From CAYGVX01 sp964544285 (GTDB taxonomy: Archaea > Thermoproteota > Bathyarchaeia > Bathyarchaeales > SOJC01), in assembly GCA_964544285.1 (NCBI GenBank), contig CAZJAQ010000009.1, positions 1 to 33,020 of the forward strand: 33,020 nucleotides of DNA, read 5' to 3'. The notes beneath the pieces were generated by a model that did no database searches, was not told the DNA's origin, and saw nothing but the letters and a program-made list of their open reading frames with translations. Below are positions 15,392 through 22,924 of the stretch, one piece after another (positions within the stretch are counted from its first letter, which is position 1; every line of letters starts with the position of its first letter). The position numbers were made by a program, and so were the translations under genes.

Positions 15392-15913
15392 TTAACAGCT
15401 CTTCATAGCGTTGACGATTTCTCGTATCTTCTGCTTCATTTCCACCGTCGTCTTGACCGCCACGACTCCTTCACTGGGCTGTCCATAGAACACCAGCGAG
15501 TTTTCAGGCGCCGTTAGTATAGCAACTAGAGTTAAGAGATCTTCCTCGCCATCAACTACGATTTTTGTCCGCTGAGAATTCGCCATTGCCCTTTCGATAG
15601 CCAGCCAAGCTTCGTCGGTTATGGTGCCTGGGGGGTTCTTCACGTTAATAACTATGTCAGCAGTTGCTGAGATTGGGGGTATTTCTTTTCTCATGACTTT
15701 GTTGTCGACGATTAAGACGTGAGGCAGAAGACGATAAGATGTCAAGTCTTCGGACACTCGGTCGCCTACAGTCACTATCTTTGCTGGTTTTTCTTTCTCA
15801 ATCAACGCCTGCACGATGGTTACTGTCTCTTCCAAGGAGCCTTTAACCAGCATCCCCAAAGGTTTTTTCAGTTTCTTCCGAAGCGGAGGCGTAAGGTAGT
15901 GGATTTCAATCAC
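15392..15913 (-). CDS. GTP-dependent dephospho-CoA kinase (DUF359 family)
   Basis: 173 residues from a GTG start overlapping the DUF6485 stop in GTGA. Signature stretches are KPLGMLVKG, KIVTVGDRVSEDL, VLIVDNKVMRKE, VKNPPGTITDEAWLAIERA, VVDGEEDLLTL and VFYGQPSEGVV. This family performs the last step of archaeal CoA biosynthesis, phosphorylating dephospho-CoA with GTP. Association with spt4 and eS24 is common in archaea. CoA is used by the oxidoreductase and succinyl-CoA ligase elsewhere in the window. Confidence 0.93.
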   Translation of the reverse strand: MIEIHYLTPPLRKKLKKPLGMLVKGSLEETVTIVQALIEKEKPAKIVTVGDRVSEDLTSYRLLPHVLIVDNKVMRKEIPPISATADIVINVKNPPGTITDEAWLAIERAMANSQRTKIVVDGEEDLLTLVAILTAPENSLVFYGQPSEGVVAVKTTVEMKQKIREIVNAMKSC

Positions 15914-16125
15914 CTGTAGCTCGCCACAAACCTCTCCATAGACCTGTCGAATGTTCTTTCAACTTCGGGCGGAAACAAACATCCGGGCAGTTCGTTTCGC
16001 TCTCGGTGGAAGCGAATGCATTCACAGCATCGTCCTTTCTTATCACAAGAGGGGTAAGTGCAGCCACAGCTTTTCAGATTGGTGTCGAGGTTTGGACATG
16101 GTTTTTCTCGTCGCATTCTAGTCAT
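15910..16125 (-). CDS. DUF6485 cysteine-rich protein
   Basis: 71 residues with seven cysteines: CPNLDTNLKSCGCTYPSC, then GRCCECIRFHRERNELPGC and a FPPEVERTFDRS C-terminus. This matches the small DUF6485 family, probably a metal-binding fold of unknown role. The start at 16125 is the first ATG; a second ATG three codons in is possible, and neither has a clear ribosome site. It lies between spt4 and dephospho-CoA kinase in one operon. Confidence 0.8.
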   Translation of the reverse strand: MTRMRREKPCPNLDTNLKSCGCTYPSCDKKGRCCECIRFHRERNELPGCLFPPEVERTFDRSMERFVASYR

Positions 16126-16155
16126 CTTCTGAAAATCTGCGAGAGGTTGCCAATG

Positions 16156-16341
16156 TTATCGGACGCGCAGTGCGTAACGTCCTTTTTCTTTAATTCCCAT
16201 AGCTTTAGCTATCTCTGATTCCTGTGGGTCGATGATTATGACGAGGCCGCTGAAATCGTCGCTGAGAGTGGCGGTTTTGCATCTTGGGCATAACGCGCCT
16301 GTAGTCAACGTGTGGCATTCTCGGCAGGCTTTTTCAGTCAT
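16156..16341 (-). CDS. spt4: Transcription elongation factor Spt4 (RpoE'')
   Basis: 61 residues; start 2 bases after the rpo7 stop. The zinc ribbon ACRECHTL...LCPRCKT and the strand/helix VIIIDPQESEIAKAMGIKEKGRYALRV are characteristic. Spt4 pairs with Spt5 to bind the RNA polymerase clamp and raise processivity. The gene for Spt5 is not in the window. Confidence 0.95.
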   Translation of the reverse strand: MTEKACRECHTLTTGALCPRCKTATLSDDFSGLVIIIDPQESEIAKAMGIKEKGRYALRVR

Positions 16342-16343
16342 CG

Positions 16344-16946
16344 CTACTTCTTCTCCCCTTCTTTAGCCTTTTTGGCTACTTCCTTTTCAGCTTCGCCCTG
16401 AAGTTTCTTCAAGTCTTCCTTTATCCACTCCAGTTTTCCGAGAAAAGGCTGTCTAGCAGTGACTCCTATTTTGCCCGAGCCCCTTCCTCGAGCCAAAGAT
16501 ACAGCTGTTATGCGAGCCCTAACGTGGTCTCCTGAGGATAATTTCCGTCTAGTTTCCTTTCCCATCAACACGCCTTGCTTTTCGTCGTAGGAGATGAAGT
16601 CGTCCATGAGCTGTGAGACGTGTAGCAACGCGTCGATTGGACCGACACGGACGAAGGCTCCGAAATCCGCGATTTCCACCACTTCGCCTTCGACGATTTC
16701 TTGAATTTTCGGGTAGAATGCGAGGAGTGAGAAGGAGACTTTGTGGTATGTGGCGCCGTCTCCTGGGATTATCTTCCCAGTCGGGTTAACCGTGATGTCG
16801 GTGACAGCTACTACGTAGCCGAGTTCTTCATCCACCATACCTTCATACTTTATCTTCAACTGTTCGTGCCCTGCCTTTTCGAGGGGTTCGCTGAATTTTT
16901 CTGGGGGAATGCGGATCGTGTCTTCCAGAACGAGAAGCTTAAACAT
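16344..16946 (-). CDS. rpo7: DNA-directed RNA polymerase subunit Rpo7 (RpoE')
   Basis: 200 residues. The N-terminal RNP-like domain (MFKLLVLEDTIRIPPEKF, TVNPTGKIIPGDGATYHKV) is followed by an S1/OB domain (EIVEGEVVEIADFGAFVRVG, DALLHVSQL). Rpo7 with Rpo4 forms the polymerase stalk that binds emerging RNA. The last 20 residues are a lysine/glutamate-rich tail. A TATA element (17002-17014) and AAGGAAAA ribosome site precede it. It leads the operon rpo7-spt4-DUF6485-dephospho-CoA kinase. Confidence 0.97.
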   Translation of the reverse strand: MFKLLVLEDTIRIPPEKFSEPLEKAGHEQLKIKYEGMVDEELGYVVAVTDITVNPTGKIIPGDGATYHKVSFSLLAFYPKIQEIVEGEVVEIADFGAFVRVGPIDALLHVSQLMDDFISYDEKQGVLMGKETRRKLSSGDHVRARITAVSLARGRGSGKIGVTARQPFLGKLEWIKEDLKKLQGEAEKEVAKKAKEGEKK

Positions 16947-17001
16947 TATGATTTTTCCTTCTGCCTTGAATTGGCTTGTGACTTACATAGACTTCTAAGG
17001 G

Positions 17002-17014
17002 ATTTTAAAAAGCT
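17002..17014 (-). promoter_or_regulatory. TATA box of the rpo7 operon
   Basis: On the minus strand CTTTTTAAAATCC lies about 56-68 bases before the rpo7 ATG at 16946, between rpo7 and the end of the PIN gene. Confidence 0.45.
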
Positions 17015-17033
17015 TCCCTATTTTTGACTAAAT

Positions 17034-17465
17034 TCAGATGGCTCCTTCCACGGCTAAACGTGACTTTTGCCTCAAGTAGATGACTGGAACGTTCCTGCGC
17101 CTCAGCCTCCTTCTTAAGACTCTGTCATTAGTCGCGACGCAACACGCCATTTCTGACGCCACTCGAACAATCACATCATCATGAGATTCTTCGTCGCTTT
17201 TATCCACGTCGATTCTTCGACACTTTTGGGCGAGTTTCAAGGCGAAGGCTGCTTGTCGTCTTACTTTTGTTGACCCGCTTTGGGCTATTCTCTGCAACTC
17301 TTTGTATGTTGGGGAGAGGATTAGGGGTTCAAACCGTCGATTTAAGACTACTGCTAACTCTTCGAAAATGTCTAAGTTGAACTGGGAGGGGATGAAGAGG
17401 AAGCTTGAGTCTAAAATGACTTTTAGTGTCTTATTCGACTTGTCTAGGGGCAAAGTTTCTTTCAC
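17034..17465 (-). CDS. PIN-domain RNase (archaeal Fcf1/Utp24-like)
   Basis: 143 residues from a GTG start 8 bases after the aIF2-gamma stop. Acidic metal-site residues of a PIN nuclease are in place: D19 (VILDSSFLF), E56 (SPTYKELQRI), D96/D97 (SHDDVIVRVA) and D114 (ATNDRVL). Single PIN proteins linked to aIF2-gamma are widespread in archaea and related to the eukaryotic rRNA-processing nuclease Utp24/Fcf1. No antitoxin gene is adjacent, so a toxin role is less likely than RNA processing (inference). Confidence 0.85.
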   Translation of the reverse strand: MKETLPLDKSNKTLKVILDSSFLFIPSQFNLDIFEELAVVLNRRFEPLILSPTYKELQRIAQSGSTKVRRQAAFALKLAQKCRRIDVDKSDEESHDDVIVRVASEMACCVATNDRVLRRRLRRRNVPVIYLRQKSRLAVEGAI

Positions 17466-17473
17466 TTTTTGGT

Positions 17474-18709
17474 TTACTTAACTATGCCGTAGCCGATTAG
17501 GCGCCATCTTCCAGCTATCTTTCTGCTTAGAGCTGTCCGCATTCCTTTTTCAACGCACACTGGGCGTCCGAGTTGTAGGGTTGCTTCCTCTTCCCTGACA
17601 GAGACAACAGTTCCAACAGTGATGGTTGTCCCCACGTCTAGGAGTAGGCTTTCTTTCGGACGCACTCGCTCTATCTCAAGCATCTCCTTGGTTCCCACTG
17701 CGCGTTCAAAAAAGTGGGTTTCTACGGTGAGCTCCGAGATTGTTGTAGGGAGTTTTCCAGGTAGCCCGGCTAGGTTGCCGGTGAGGCTGTCTGCTTTGGT
17801 CAAAGATGGGTCGAGTAGTGTTCCTATTCCGACCAAACCCCCGCATTGTGCCTCTTCCATGTTTCTTCCGCCTGCTTGAAGGCTGGTGATTTCGGTTAGG
17901 AGGGGTTCGTACACGTTTTGACCTTGCTTTTCGGTTCGTATGCCTGGGCGGATTTCTATTTCTTCGCCGACTTTGAATACTCCTTGAATGATGCTGCCCC
18001 CTACGACGCCGCCGGCTAAGTTGTCGATTGTGGTTCCTGGCTTGTTTATGTCGAAAGAGCGGACGATGTACATTTGAGGGGGCTTTGCGGGGTCGCGTTT
18101 GGGTGTGGGAATGTGGGTTTCCATGGCTTGGAGGAGGGCGTCGATGTTGACAGAATGTTGGGCGGAGATTGGTATGATGGGAGCGTTTTTTGCGATGGTG
18201 CCCTTGACGAATTCGGTGATTTCGCGGTAGCTCTGCAAGATTCGGTTTTCGTCAACTATGTCTATCTTGTTCTGAACGATGACTATTTTGTCTATGCCGA
18301 CGATTTCGATGGCGGCTAAGTGCTCCCGAGTTTGGGGTTGGGGGCAATGTTCGTCTGCGGCGATGACTAGGAGAGCGCCGTCCATCACTGCGGCTCCTGA
18401 GAGCATCGTTGCCATGAGCGCCTCATGACCCGGGGCGTCCACGAAGCTGATGGCTCTTTGAAATTCGCATTTTGCGTTGCAGGCTGGGCATTTGGGCTCG
18501 GTGAAGTAGCATTCTGGGGCGCCGCAGCTGGGACATTTGTAGATGGGTGCGTCGGCGTATCCGAGTTTTATCGTGATGCCGCGTCTTAGTTCTTCGCTGT
18601 GTTTTGATGCCCAGACGCCCGTTAAAGCTTGGACTAGCGTGGTTTTTCCATGGTCCACGTGGCCGATGGTTCCTATGTTGACTTCGGGCTGGTTGGGCAG
18701 GTTTTTCAG
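17474..18709 (-). CDS. eif2g: Translation initiation factor aIF2 subunit gamma, apparent CTG start
   Basis: 411 residues if read from CTG 18709. No ATG, GTG or TTG occurs in frame before the G1 box, whose own GTG (18658) would cut into HVDHGKT. A GGAGG at 18719-18723 lies 9 bases before the CTG, and the resulting length fits the family. GTP motifs: G1 at residues 16-23, G3 DAPGHE, G4 NKID, G5 SAQ. The zinc knuckle (YKCPSCG, CPACNAKC) is present. It brings initiator tRNA to the 30S subunit. An alternative is GTG 18725 with one base too many in the AAAAA run near 18702-18706. Confidence 0.93.
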   Translation of the reverse strand: MKNLPNQPEVNIGTIGHVDHGKTTLVQALTGVWASKHSEELRRGITIKLGYADAPIYKCPSCGAPECYFTEPKCPACNAKCEFQRAISFVDAPGHEALMATMLSGAAVMDGALLVIAADEHCPQPQTREHLAAIEIVGIDKIVIVQNKIDIVDENRILQSYREITEFVKGTIAKNAPIIPISAQHSVNIDALLQAMETHIPTPKRDPAKPPQMYIVRSFDINKPGTTIDNLAGGVVGGSIIQGVFKVGEEIEIRPGIRTEKQGQNVYEPLLTEITSLQAGGRNMEEAQCGGLVGIGTLLDPSLTKADSLTGNLAGLPGKLPTTISELTVETHFFERAVGTKEMLEIERVRPKESLLLDVGTTITVGTVVSVREEEATLQLGRPVCVEKGMRTALSRKIAGRWRLIGYGIVK

Positions 18710-18714
18710 GGTGG

Positions 18715-19230
18715 TTAGCCTCCACTCTCTGTTTCCTTTGGCTTCTCTTTGGGTTGTTTGGTCTCTTCTTTGGCGGTTTTTGGCTCTTTCTTCGGTTTTT
18801 CTGGTTTTGCTGTCTCTTCCGCTTCAGCCTTTGTTTCTTCGGGTTCGGCTTTTTCGGGCTGTTTGGCTTTTTCTGCTTTCTTGGGTTTCTCGACGATTTT
18901 CATGTTGATTTGAACGGTTTCCTCGGTGATGACGCTTCCGCGGATTGTTTTTCTTCTGCGTTCTCCCTTGTGGGTTGAGTGAAAGCCAACGCCCTTGGTC
19001 ATGACGGCACGAGTTCTTATTCCGCCATGGATGTCTTGTCTCATGGGGAAGCCGTCTTTGTCTGAGCCTCCCGTGATTTTCAGTTTATGTCCCCCAAAGC
19101 CGATAACTGCGCCGTCGACTGTTTCGCCGAGTTTTCTTCCTACGAGGGGAACGGCGCGGGGACCTTCGAGGTCGACTGTTTGAGATTTCCCGGTTTCGGG
19201 GTCTGAGAGGATTATCTTGAACTTCGCCAT
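18715..19230 (-). CDS. rps6e: Small-subunit ribosomal protein eS6
   Basis: 171 residues, ATG after TAGGAGTACAATTTC. Residues 1-112 are the eS6 core (FKIILSDPETGKSQ, LVGRKLGETVDG, GGSDKDGFPMRQDIHGG, GERRRKTIRG). The remaining 58 residues are low-complexity K/E/P/A sequence, where archaeal eS6 normally stops near 115-130. It leads the eS6-aIF2-gamma-PIN operon; a TATA-like CTTTAAAAAC is at 19277-19286 on this strand. Confidence 0.96.
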   Translation of the reverse strand: MAKFKIILSDPETGKSQTVDLEGPRAVPLVGRKLGETVDGAVIGFGGHKLKITGGSDKDGFPMRQDIHGGIRTRAVMTKGVGFHSTHKGERRRKTIRGSVITEETVQINMKIVEKPKKAEKAKQPEKAEPEETKAEAEETAKPEKPKKEPKTAKEETKQPKEKPKETESGG

Positions 19231-19381
19231 GAAATTGTACTCCTATGAAGCAAGTTTGAATATGGATTGTACACGGCGTTTTTAAAGCTTCCTTTCTAAA
19301 GCATTAAGATAGAAGGCACACACGAACCTTCTCTGCAAGATAGTGCTCAAACAAAAAATAGCCATATTAGCCGCCTATCTG

Positions 19382-19422
19382 GAGCCTAATAGGACGGTCT
19401 AGTCTCTGCGCCGAGAACGCAA
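19382..19422. repeat. Dispersed intergenic repeat, copy 2
   Basis: It begins with the same 21 bases as 1703-1723 and keeps about 14 of the next 20 (GCG.CGAGAACGCAA here, GCAGAGAACACAA in copy 1). It lies 152 bases upstream of eS6 and 76-116 bases upstream of the radical SAM gene, which are divergent. The remainder of the 267-base gap holds the eS6 promoter and nothing else recognised. Confidence 0.7.
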
Positions 19423-19497
19423 AACTTCCAACAAATAACATTTACAAAAAATTCTTATGCACCTCAAAGCAGCTAATCACTTGGAAACACGAAAAAG

Positions 19498-20976
19498 ATG
19501 AAGTTCGCCTTCATAAGCCCAGGAGCAAACGAAGAACTCTCCCTAACCGAAAAAAGCAAAGCCATAGGCTCCTGGCCACCCCTCGGCATACTCTACATCG
19601 CCACAATACTCAGAGACGAAGGCATAGAAGTCACAGTCTTAGACCAAGCAGCAGAAGGCTACACCTTAGACCAGACGACAAAATGGGTGGAAAAACAAGA
19701 CCCCGACATACTGGGCTTCTCGGCTTTGGCGAGCTCGGGTAAAACCGCCGCACGAATCGCCCAACAGGTGAAGGAAAGAAACCCCAACGTAATCACTGTT
19801 TTTGGTAACTATTATGCCACGTTCAACGACCAAAGATTACTCACCACGTATCCCCAAGCAGACATCATCGTCCGTGGCGAAGGGGAAGAAACAACCAAAG
19901 AACTCGCGAGAGCCATACAGAAAAAAAGCAGCCTGAAAAAAGTGCGAGGAATAACCTTCCGAGAAAAGGGCAAAGTCATCGCCACCCCAGACAGATCCCT
20001 GATAGAAAACGTCGACGCGCTACCAATCCCCGACCGCACTCTCCTGAAGGCTGAGTACCATTCAACCCTCGTAGGCGCGATCGGAGCACCTAAAAAATTC
20101 ACCACGCTACTCTCGTCGAGAGGCTGCCCCTACCACTGCAGGTTCTGCGGCTGCCAAAAAATCGTCCACGGCACGTGGCGTCCCAGGTCGGTGGAAAAAA
20201 CCTTCGAGGAAATTCAACTACTCGTAAGCGAAGGGTACCGGCAATTCCTCTTCGTGGACGACAGCCTCACCATAAACCAGAAAAGAATCATCAAACTCTG
20301 CCAAAAAATCGCCAAAGAAAGGTTAGACGTTGAATGGATATGCGAGGGAAGAGTAAACCATGCTTCCTACGAGCTGATGCGGTCAATGGTGAAGGCAGGC
20401 TGCAGAATAATCTACTTCGGCATAGAGAGCGCAAACCAACGAATCCTAGACTACTACCAAAAACAAATAACTCCACAGCAATCCCGAACAGCCGTAAAAA
20501 CCGCGAGAAAAGCGGGAATGGACATAATCGTCGGCTCCTTCATCGTAGGCGCCCCAACCGAAACAAGACAAGAGATAGAGAACACTCTCAAGTTCGCGCA
20601 GAGAATCCCCCTAGACGTCCCACAATACAACATCCTAGGCATTTTCCCAGGAATGGCAATCTGGGACGAATTCAAGGCGAAAGAATACCTAACCACAGAA
20701 CAGGAAGAACAGCATTGGGAAATGGGAGTGGCGGTCGCGAATGTTTACCGAGACGCCGTGCCCTACGACGAGATTAAAGAGCTAATCCGCCGCTATTACC
20801 GCCAATTCTTCATACAACGCCCCGACTTCCTCTTGGCACAGATGGCACGAACGATGAGGAGCCCCTTCAGGCTCGACATCGTGAAAGCAAACCTAAGCCG
20901 AGTTGGAAGCATCACGAGGGGATGGAAAGACTTTGTTGCCTTCGAAGGCGAAGAACAAAACATTATAGAAGCTTAG
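19498..20976 (+). CDS. Radical SAM protein with N-terminal B12-binding-like domain
   Basis: 492 residues. Residues 1-150 form a Rossmann-like B12-binding-type domain (MKFAFISPGANEELS, PPLGILYIATILRDEGIEV). The cobalt-ligating DxHxxG is replaced by DQAAEG, so no histidine is offered. The radical SAM cluster motif is C210-x3-C214-x2-C217 (RGCPYHCRFCG). The rest of the barrel includes FLFVDDSLTIN and YFGIESANQRILDYYQK. Members of this class B/BchE-like group modify lipids, tetrapyrroles, antibiotics or peptides; the substrate here cannot be named. There is no operon partner on its strand. Confidence 0.88.
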   Translation: MKFAFISPGANEELSLTEKSKAIGSWPPLGILYIATILRDEGIEVTVLDQAAEGYTLDQTTKWVEKQDPDILGFSALASSGKTAARIAQQVKERNPNVITVFGNYYATFNDQRLLTTYPQADIIVRGEGEETTKELARAIQKKSSLKKVRGITFREKGKVIATPDRSLIENVDALPIPDRTLLKAEYHSTLVGAIGAPKKFTTLLSSRGCPYHCRFCGCQKIVHGTWRPRSVEKTFEEIQLLVSEGYRQFLFVDDSLTINQKRIIKLCQKIAKERLDVEWICEGRVNHASYELMRSMVKAGCRIIYFGIESANQRILDYYQKQITPQQSRTAVKTARKAGMDIIVGSFIVGAPTETRQEIENTLKFAQRIPLDVPQYNILGIFPGMAIWDEFKAKEYLTTEQEEQHWEMGVAVANVYRDAVPYDEIKELIRRYYRQFFIQRPDFLLAQMARTMRSPFRLDIVKANLSRVGSITRGWKDFVAFEGEEQNIIEA

Positions 20977-21134
20977 CGGACCAGTTCCCGCTTCTTCCAA
21001 CGCAGGTTCTTACTCTTACACTTTCTACACTTGACGGCTGAAGGGGCGTTCCGTGCGCCGCATTCCCGACAAATCTTCATGTAAAGCCTGCTGCGCTGTG
21101 CGATGGTTTTCTTCTGCAGGTCGGTTATGGGCAC
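20973..21134 (-). CDS. rpl40e: Large-subunit ribosomal protein eL40
   Basis: 53 residues from GTG 21134 to TAA 20973-20975, found by direct translation. MPITDLQKKTIAQRS is followed by the zinc ribbon ICRECGARNAPSAVKCRKC (C22, C25, C36, C39) and SKNLRWKKREL. This is the full-length archaeal eL40, which in eukaryotes is made as a ubiquitin fusion. An AGAGGAG ribosome site lies upstream and a TATA-like AAAGTATATCTA at 21180-21192. Its stop overlaps the radical SAM stop tail to tail. Confidence 0.93.
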   Translation of the reverse strand: MPITDLQKKTIAQRSRLYMKICRECGARNAPSAVKCRKCKSKNLRWKKRELVR

Positions 21135-21179
21135 GGTTTTTTTCTCCTCTGTTGTTTTACGTTTGAGACCATGCAGTTG

Positions 21180-21192
21180 TAGATATACTTTT
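21180..21192 (-). promoter_or_regulatory. TATA box of eL40
   Basis: On the minus strand AAAAGTATATCTA lies 46-58 bases before the GTG at 21134, just after the stop of the sensor gene that ends at 21215. The AGAGGAG ribosome site lies between. Confidence 0.45.
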
Positions 21193-21214
21193 CCTTTCAG
21201 TCTTTAGCAGAGTG

Positions 21215-22462
21215 TCAAGTTGGCTCTATCTCGCTCAACAGTCTTCTTTCGCCCTTAATCCTTTGAATGTCTGTAATGTCTTGGGTTACTTCTATACATC
21301 CGAGGTATTCGCCCTTCTGGTTTCGCACGGGAAAGTATCGTATGAGAACCTTTCTCTGGTTCATGTCTATCCAAAAGTCTGCCGATTTTCTCCTACCCTT
21401 TCTCAAGTCGTCTATTACTTGGTTGACGATGTGGATGCTTTTTGGCGGATGGCACTGCTGAACCTTGCGACCTATCACGGCTTTTGTCCTCGGAAAAACT
21501 CGCCCCTCAACTTTGTTGAAGTAGCGAACAGTATCCGAGGCGTCTACAAAAGTTATGTCCACGGGTAAGGCATTCAGCACCGCTTCTATCTCCTCTGGCG
21601 TTAAGCTTCCAGTCTCGAAACCCAAAGCCTCTTCCAACGCTTCCTTCACTCCTTTTCTCTCTTCTTCGGCTGTTTTCACATATCCGGGTGTGAAGCAGCA
21701 ATATCCCAGTTCGTCGCATTGTTCTCTGATTTCTCGCCACTCATCATCCTCTATCGTCCGCAGGGCGGCGGGGTAGAGGATGTGGTTCTCTTTGTAGATG
21801 TGATTTGCCAACTCTTCAGCAATGTAGTTTCCTGTTGTGGCTAGTTGTTTGGCAAACTCTTGGAAGGCTAGTTTGTCGTGTGTTTCTAGCAGTTTGACGA
21901 GTTGTTTTTTCTTTTCCTTCAGCTCGTTGTGTTCAGCCCACATGATTGCAGGCGGTTCGGTTATGCCGTGTTTTTGGAGGTAGGGGAATAGGACGTTTTC
22001 TTCGCGCACGTTGTGTTTTTCCACTTCCATGAGATGCTCTGCAATGTTGCCTAATCTGTGTATTTCTTCGCTGACCTCGGCGAAGCTTCTTGCAGCACCA
22101 ACTTTCTGCAGAATGCCCTTAAGTTCTTCCAAGTTTTGAAGGATTATCTTGTGTTCTTCCATAAAAACGTGGATAGGATGGTCCACTGCAACCTCGACTT
22201 TTTCTTTTTCGAGGGATTCTCTGAAGATTGCCAGATGCACGTCGCAGAGTTTTCGTATTTCCTCTTGGGGCATTCCTTCTTTTACGAGTTCCTGTTCTAC
22301 TTGGGCGATTTCTGTTGGGCTTATGTTTCTTAGGATGTTTCTGAATTTTATCTTGACTTCTTCTGGGTCTTTTCCTTCGTGCAGCTGCTCGATTAGGCTC
22401 TTAATTAGTTCCTTAGGTCTGGTTTTTGCCTGAAGGTTTTTCAACTCTTTCTCGTCTACCAT
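21215..22462 (-). CDS. DUF438 / hemerythrin / PAS sensor protein
   Basis: 415 residues. Residues about 15-85 are a DUF438 domain (PTEIAQVEQELVKEGMPQEE). Residues about 93-240 are a hemerythrin-like helical bundle with candidate di-iron ligands H95/H98, H104, H143, H150, E154/E155, H178 and a later HIYKENHILYP. Residues about 290-405 are a PAS domain (LPVDITFVDASDTVRYFN, CIEVTQDIT). Cytoplasmic, no TM segment, no kinase or output domain. It probably senses oxygen, NO or redox state through iron or heme. It lies 14 bases after the ArsR-type regulator in one operon, so sensor and repressor may work together. Confidence 0.88.
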   Translation of the reverse strand: MVDEKELKNLQAKTRPKELIKSLIEQLHEGKDPEEVKIKFRNILRNISPTEIAQVEQELVKEGMPQEEIRKLCDVHLAIFRESLEKEKVEVAVDHPIHVFMEEHKIILQNLEELKGILQKVGAARSFAEVSEEIHRLGNIAEHLMEVEKHNVREENVLFPYLQKHGITEPPAIMWAEHNELKEKKKQLVKLLETHDKLAFQEFAKQLATTGNYIAEELANHIYKENHILYPAALRTIEDDEWREIREQCDELGYCCFTPGYVKTAEEERKGVKEALEEALGFETGSLTPEEIEAVLNALPVDITFVDASDTVRYFNKVEGRVFPRTKAVIGRKVQQCHPPKSIHIVNQVIDDLRKGRRKSADFWIDMNQRKVLIRYFPVRNQKGEYLGCIEVTQDITDIQRIKGERRLLSEIEPT

Positions 22463-22476
22463 TCTCTATCCCCCTT

Positions 22477-22851
22477 TTAATGGCGGCTTAGGTAGAGTGA
22501 TTCTGCCGCTTCTTTCTTTTTCCTTTCCTTAAGGTGTCTCGCTGTTAAGCACTTTCCCTTTGTAGGGCAGTACTTTTCGGCATGATGAGCAAACGTCTTG
22601 AAGATGGGCTCCATCGTTTCTTTGTTCAAGGAGTAAAAGCGTTCTTTTTTCCTTCTTTCTGAGAAGACGAAGCCACATCTTTCGAGTGGTCTGAGGTTGT
22701 GGGAAATCATGCTCTGCTCCTTGTTGAGAGCGTCGGCAATTTCAGTCACGTTTCTTGGTCCTTTTCTCAAGAGTTCCAGAATTGCAAGCCGTGTTGGGTT
22801 GGATAGCGTGGAGAAGAACATGTGGCATGTCTCGCCTAAATTGTGGCTCAT
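22477..22851 (-). CDS. ArsR-family winged-helix repressor
   Basis: 124 residues, ATG at 22851. The winged helix spans about residues 10-80: FFSTLSNPTRLAILELLRKG, recognition helix NKEQSMISHNLRPLERCGFV, wing SERRKKERFYSL. Cysteines C9, C59, C95 and C101 (YCPTKGKC) could bind metal or act as a redox switch, but the arsenic-type CVC motif is absent. It leads the operon with the hemerythrin/PAS sensor. A perfect palindrome 28 bases upstream is the likely operator, suggesting autoregulation. Confidence 0.88.
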   Translation of the reverse strand: MSHNLGETCHMFFSTLSNPTRLAILELLRKGPRNVTEIADALNKEQSMISHNLRPLERCGFVFSERRKKERFYSLNKETMEPIFKTFAHHAEKYCPTKGKCLTARHLKERKKKEAAESLYLSRH

Positions 22852-22878
22852 TTTTTCACTTCCATTTGTTTGACATTG

Positions 22879-22892
22879 TATTCATATGAATA
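22879..22892. promoter_or_regulatory. Palindromic operator candidate for the ArsR-type repressor
   Basis: TATTCATATGAATA is a perfect 14-base palindrome centred about 34 bases before the ArsR-gene ATG, next to the TATA-like CTTTATTC. A further TTCATAT half-site follows at 22897-22903. Size and place fit a dimeric winged-helix repressor site. Confidence 0.6.
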
Positions 22893-22924
22893 AAGTTTCA
22901 TATCTTGTATTTAAGCCTTCCCAC

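Noticed and set aside
17034..17465. VapBC-type toxin-antitoxin reading of the PIN gene
   Set aside because: No antitoxin frame is adjacent; linkage to aIF2-gamma and the family type point to RNA processing.
18423..18725. Open frame of 100 codons on the minus strand with a GTG start
   Set aside because: It runs in another frame through the aIF2-gamma gene; its composition is shadow-like. Only its GTG is relevant, as a possible start if a frameshift exists.
21212..21568. 118-codon plus-strand frame opposite the sensor gene
   Set aside because: It is antisense to the PAS domain, which is clearly coding on the minus strand.
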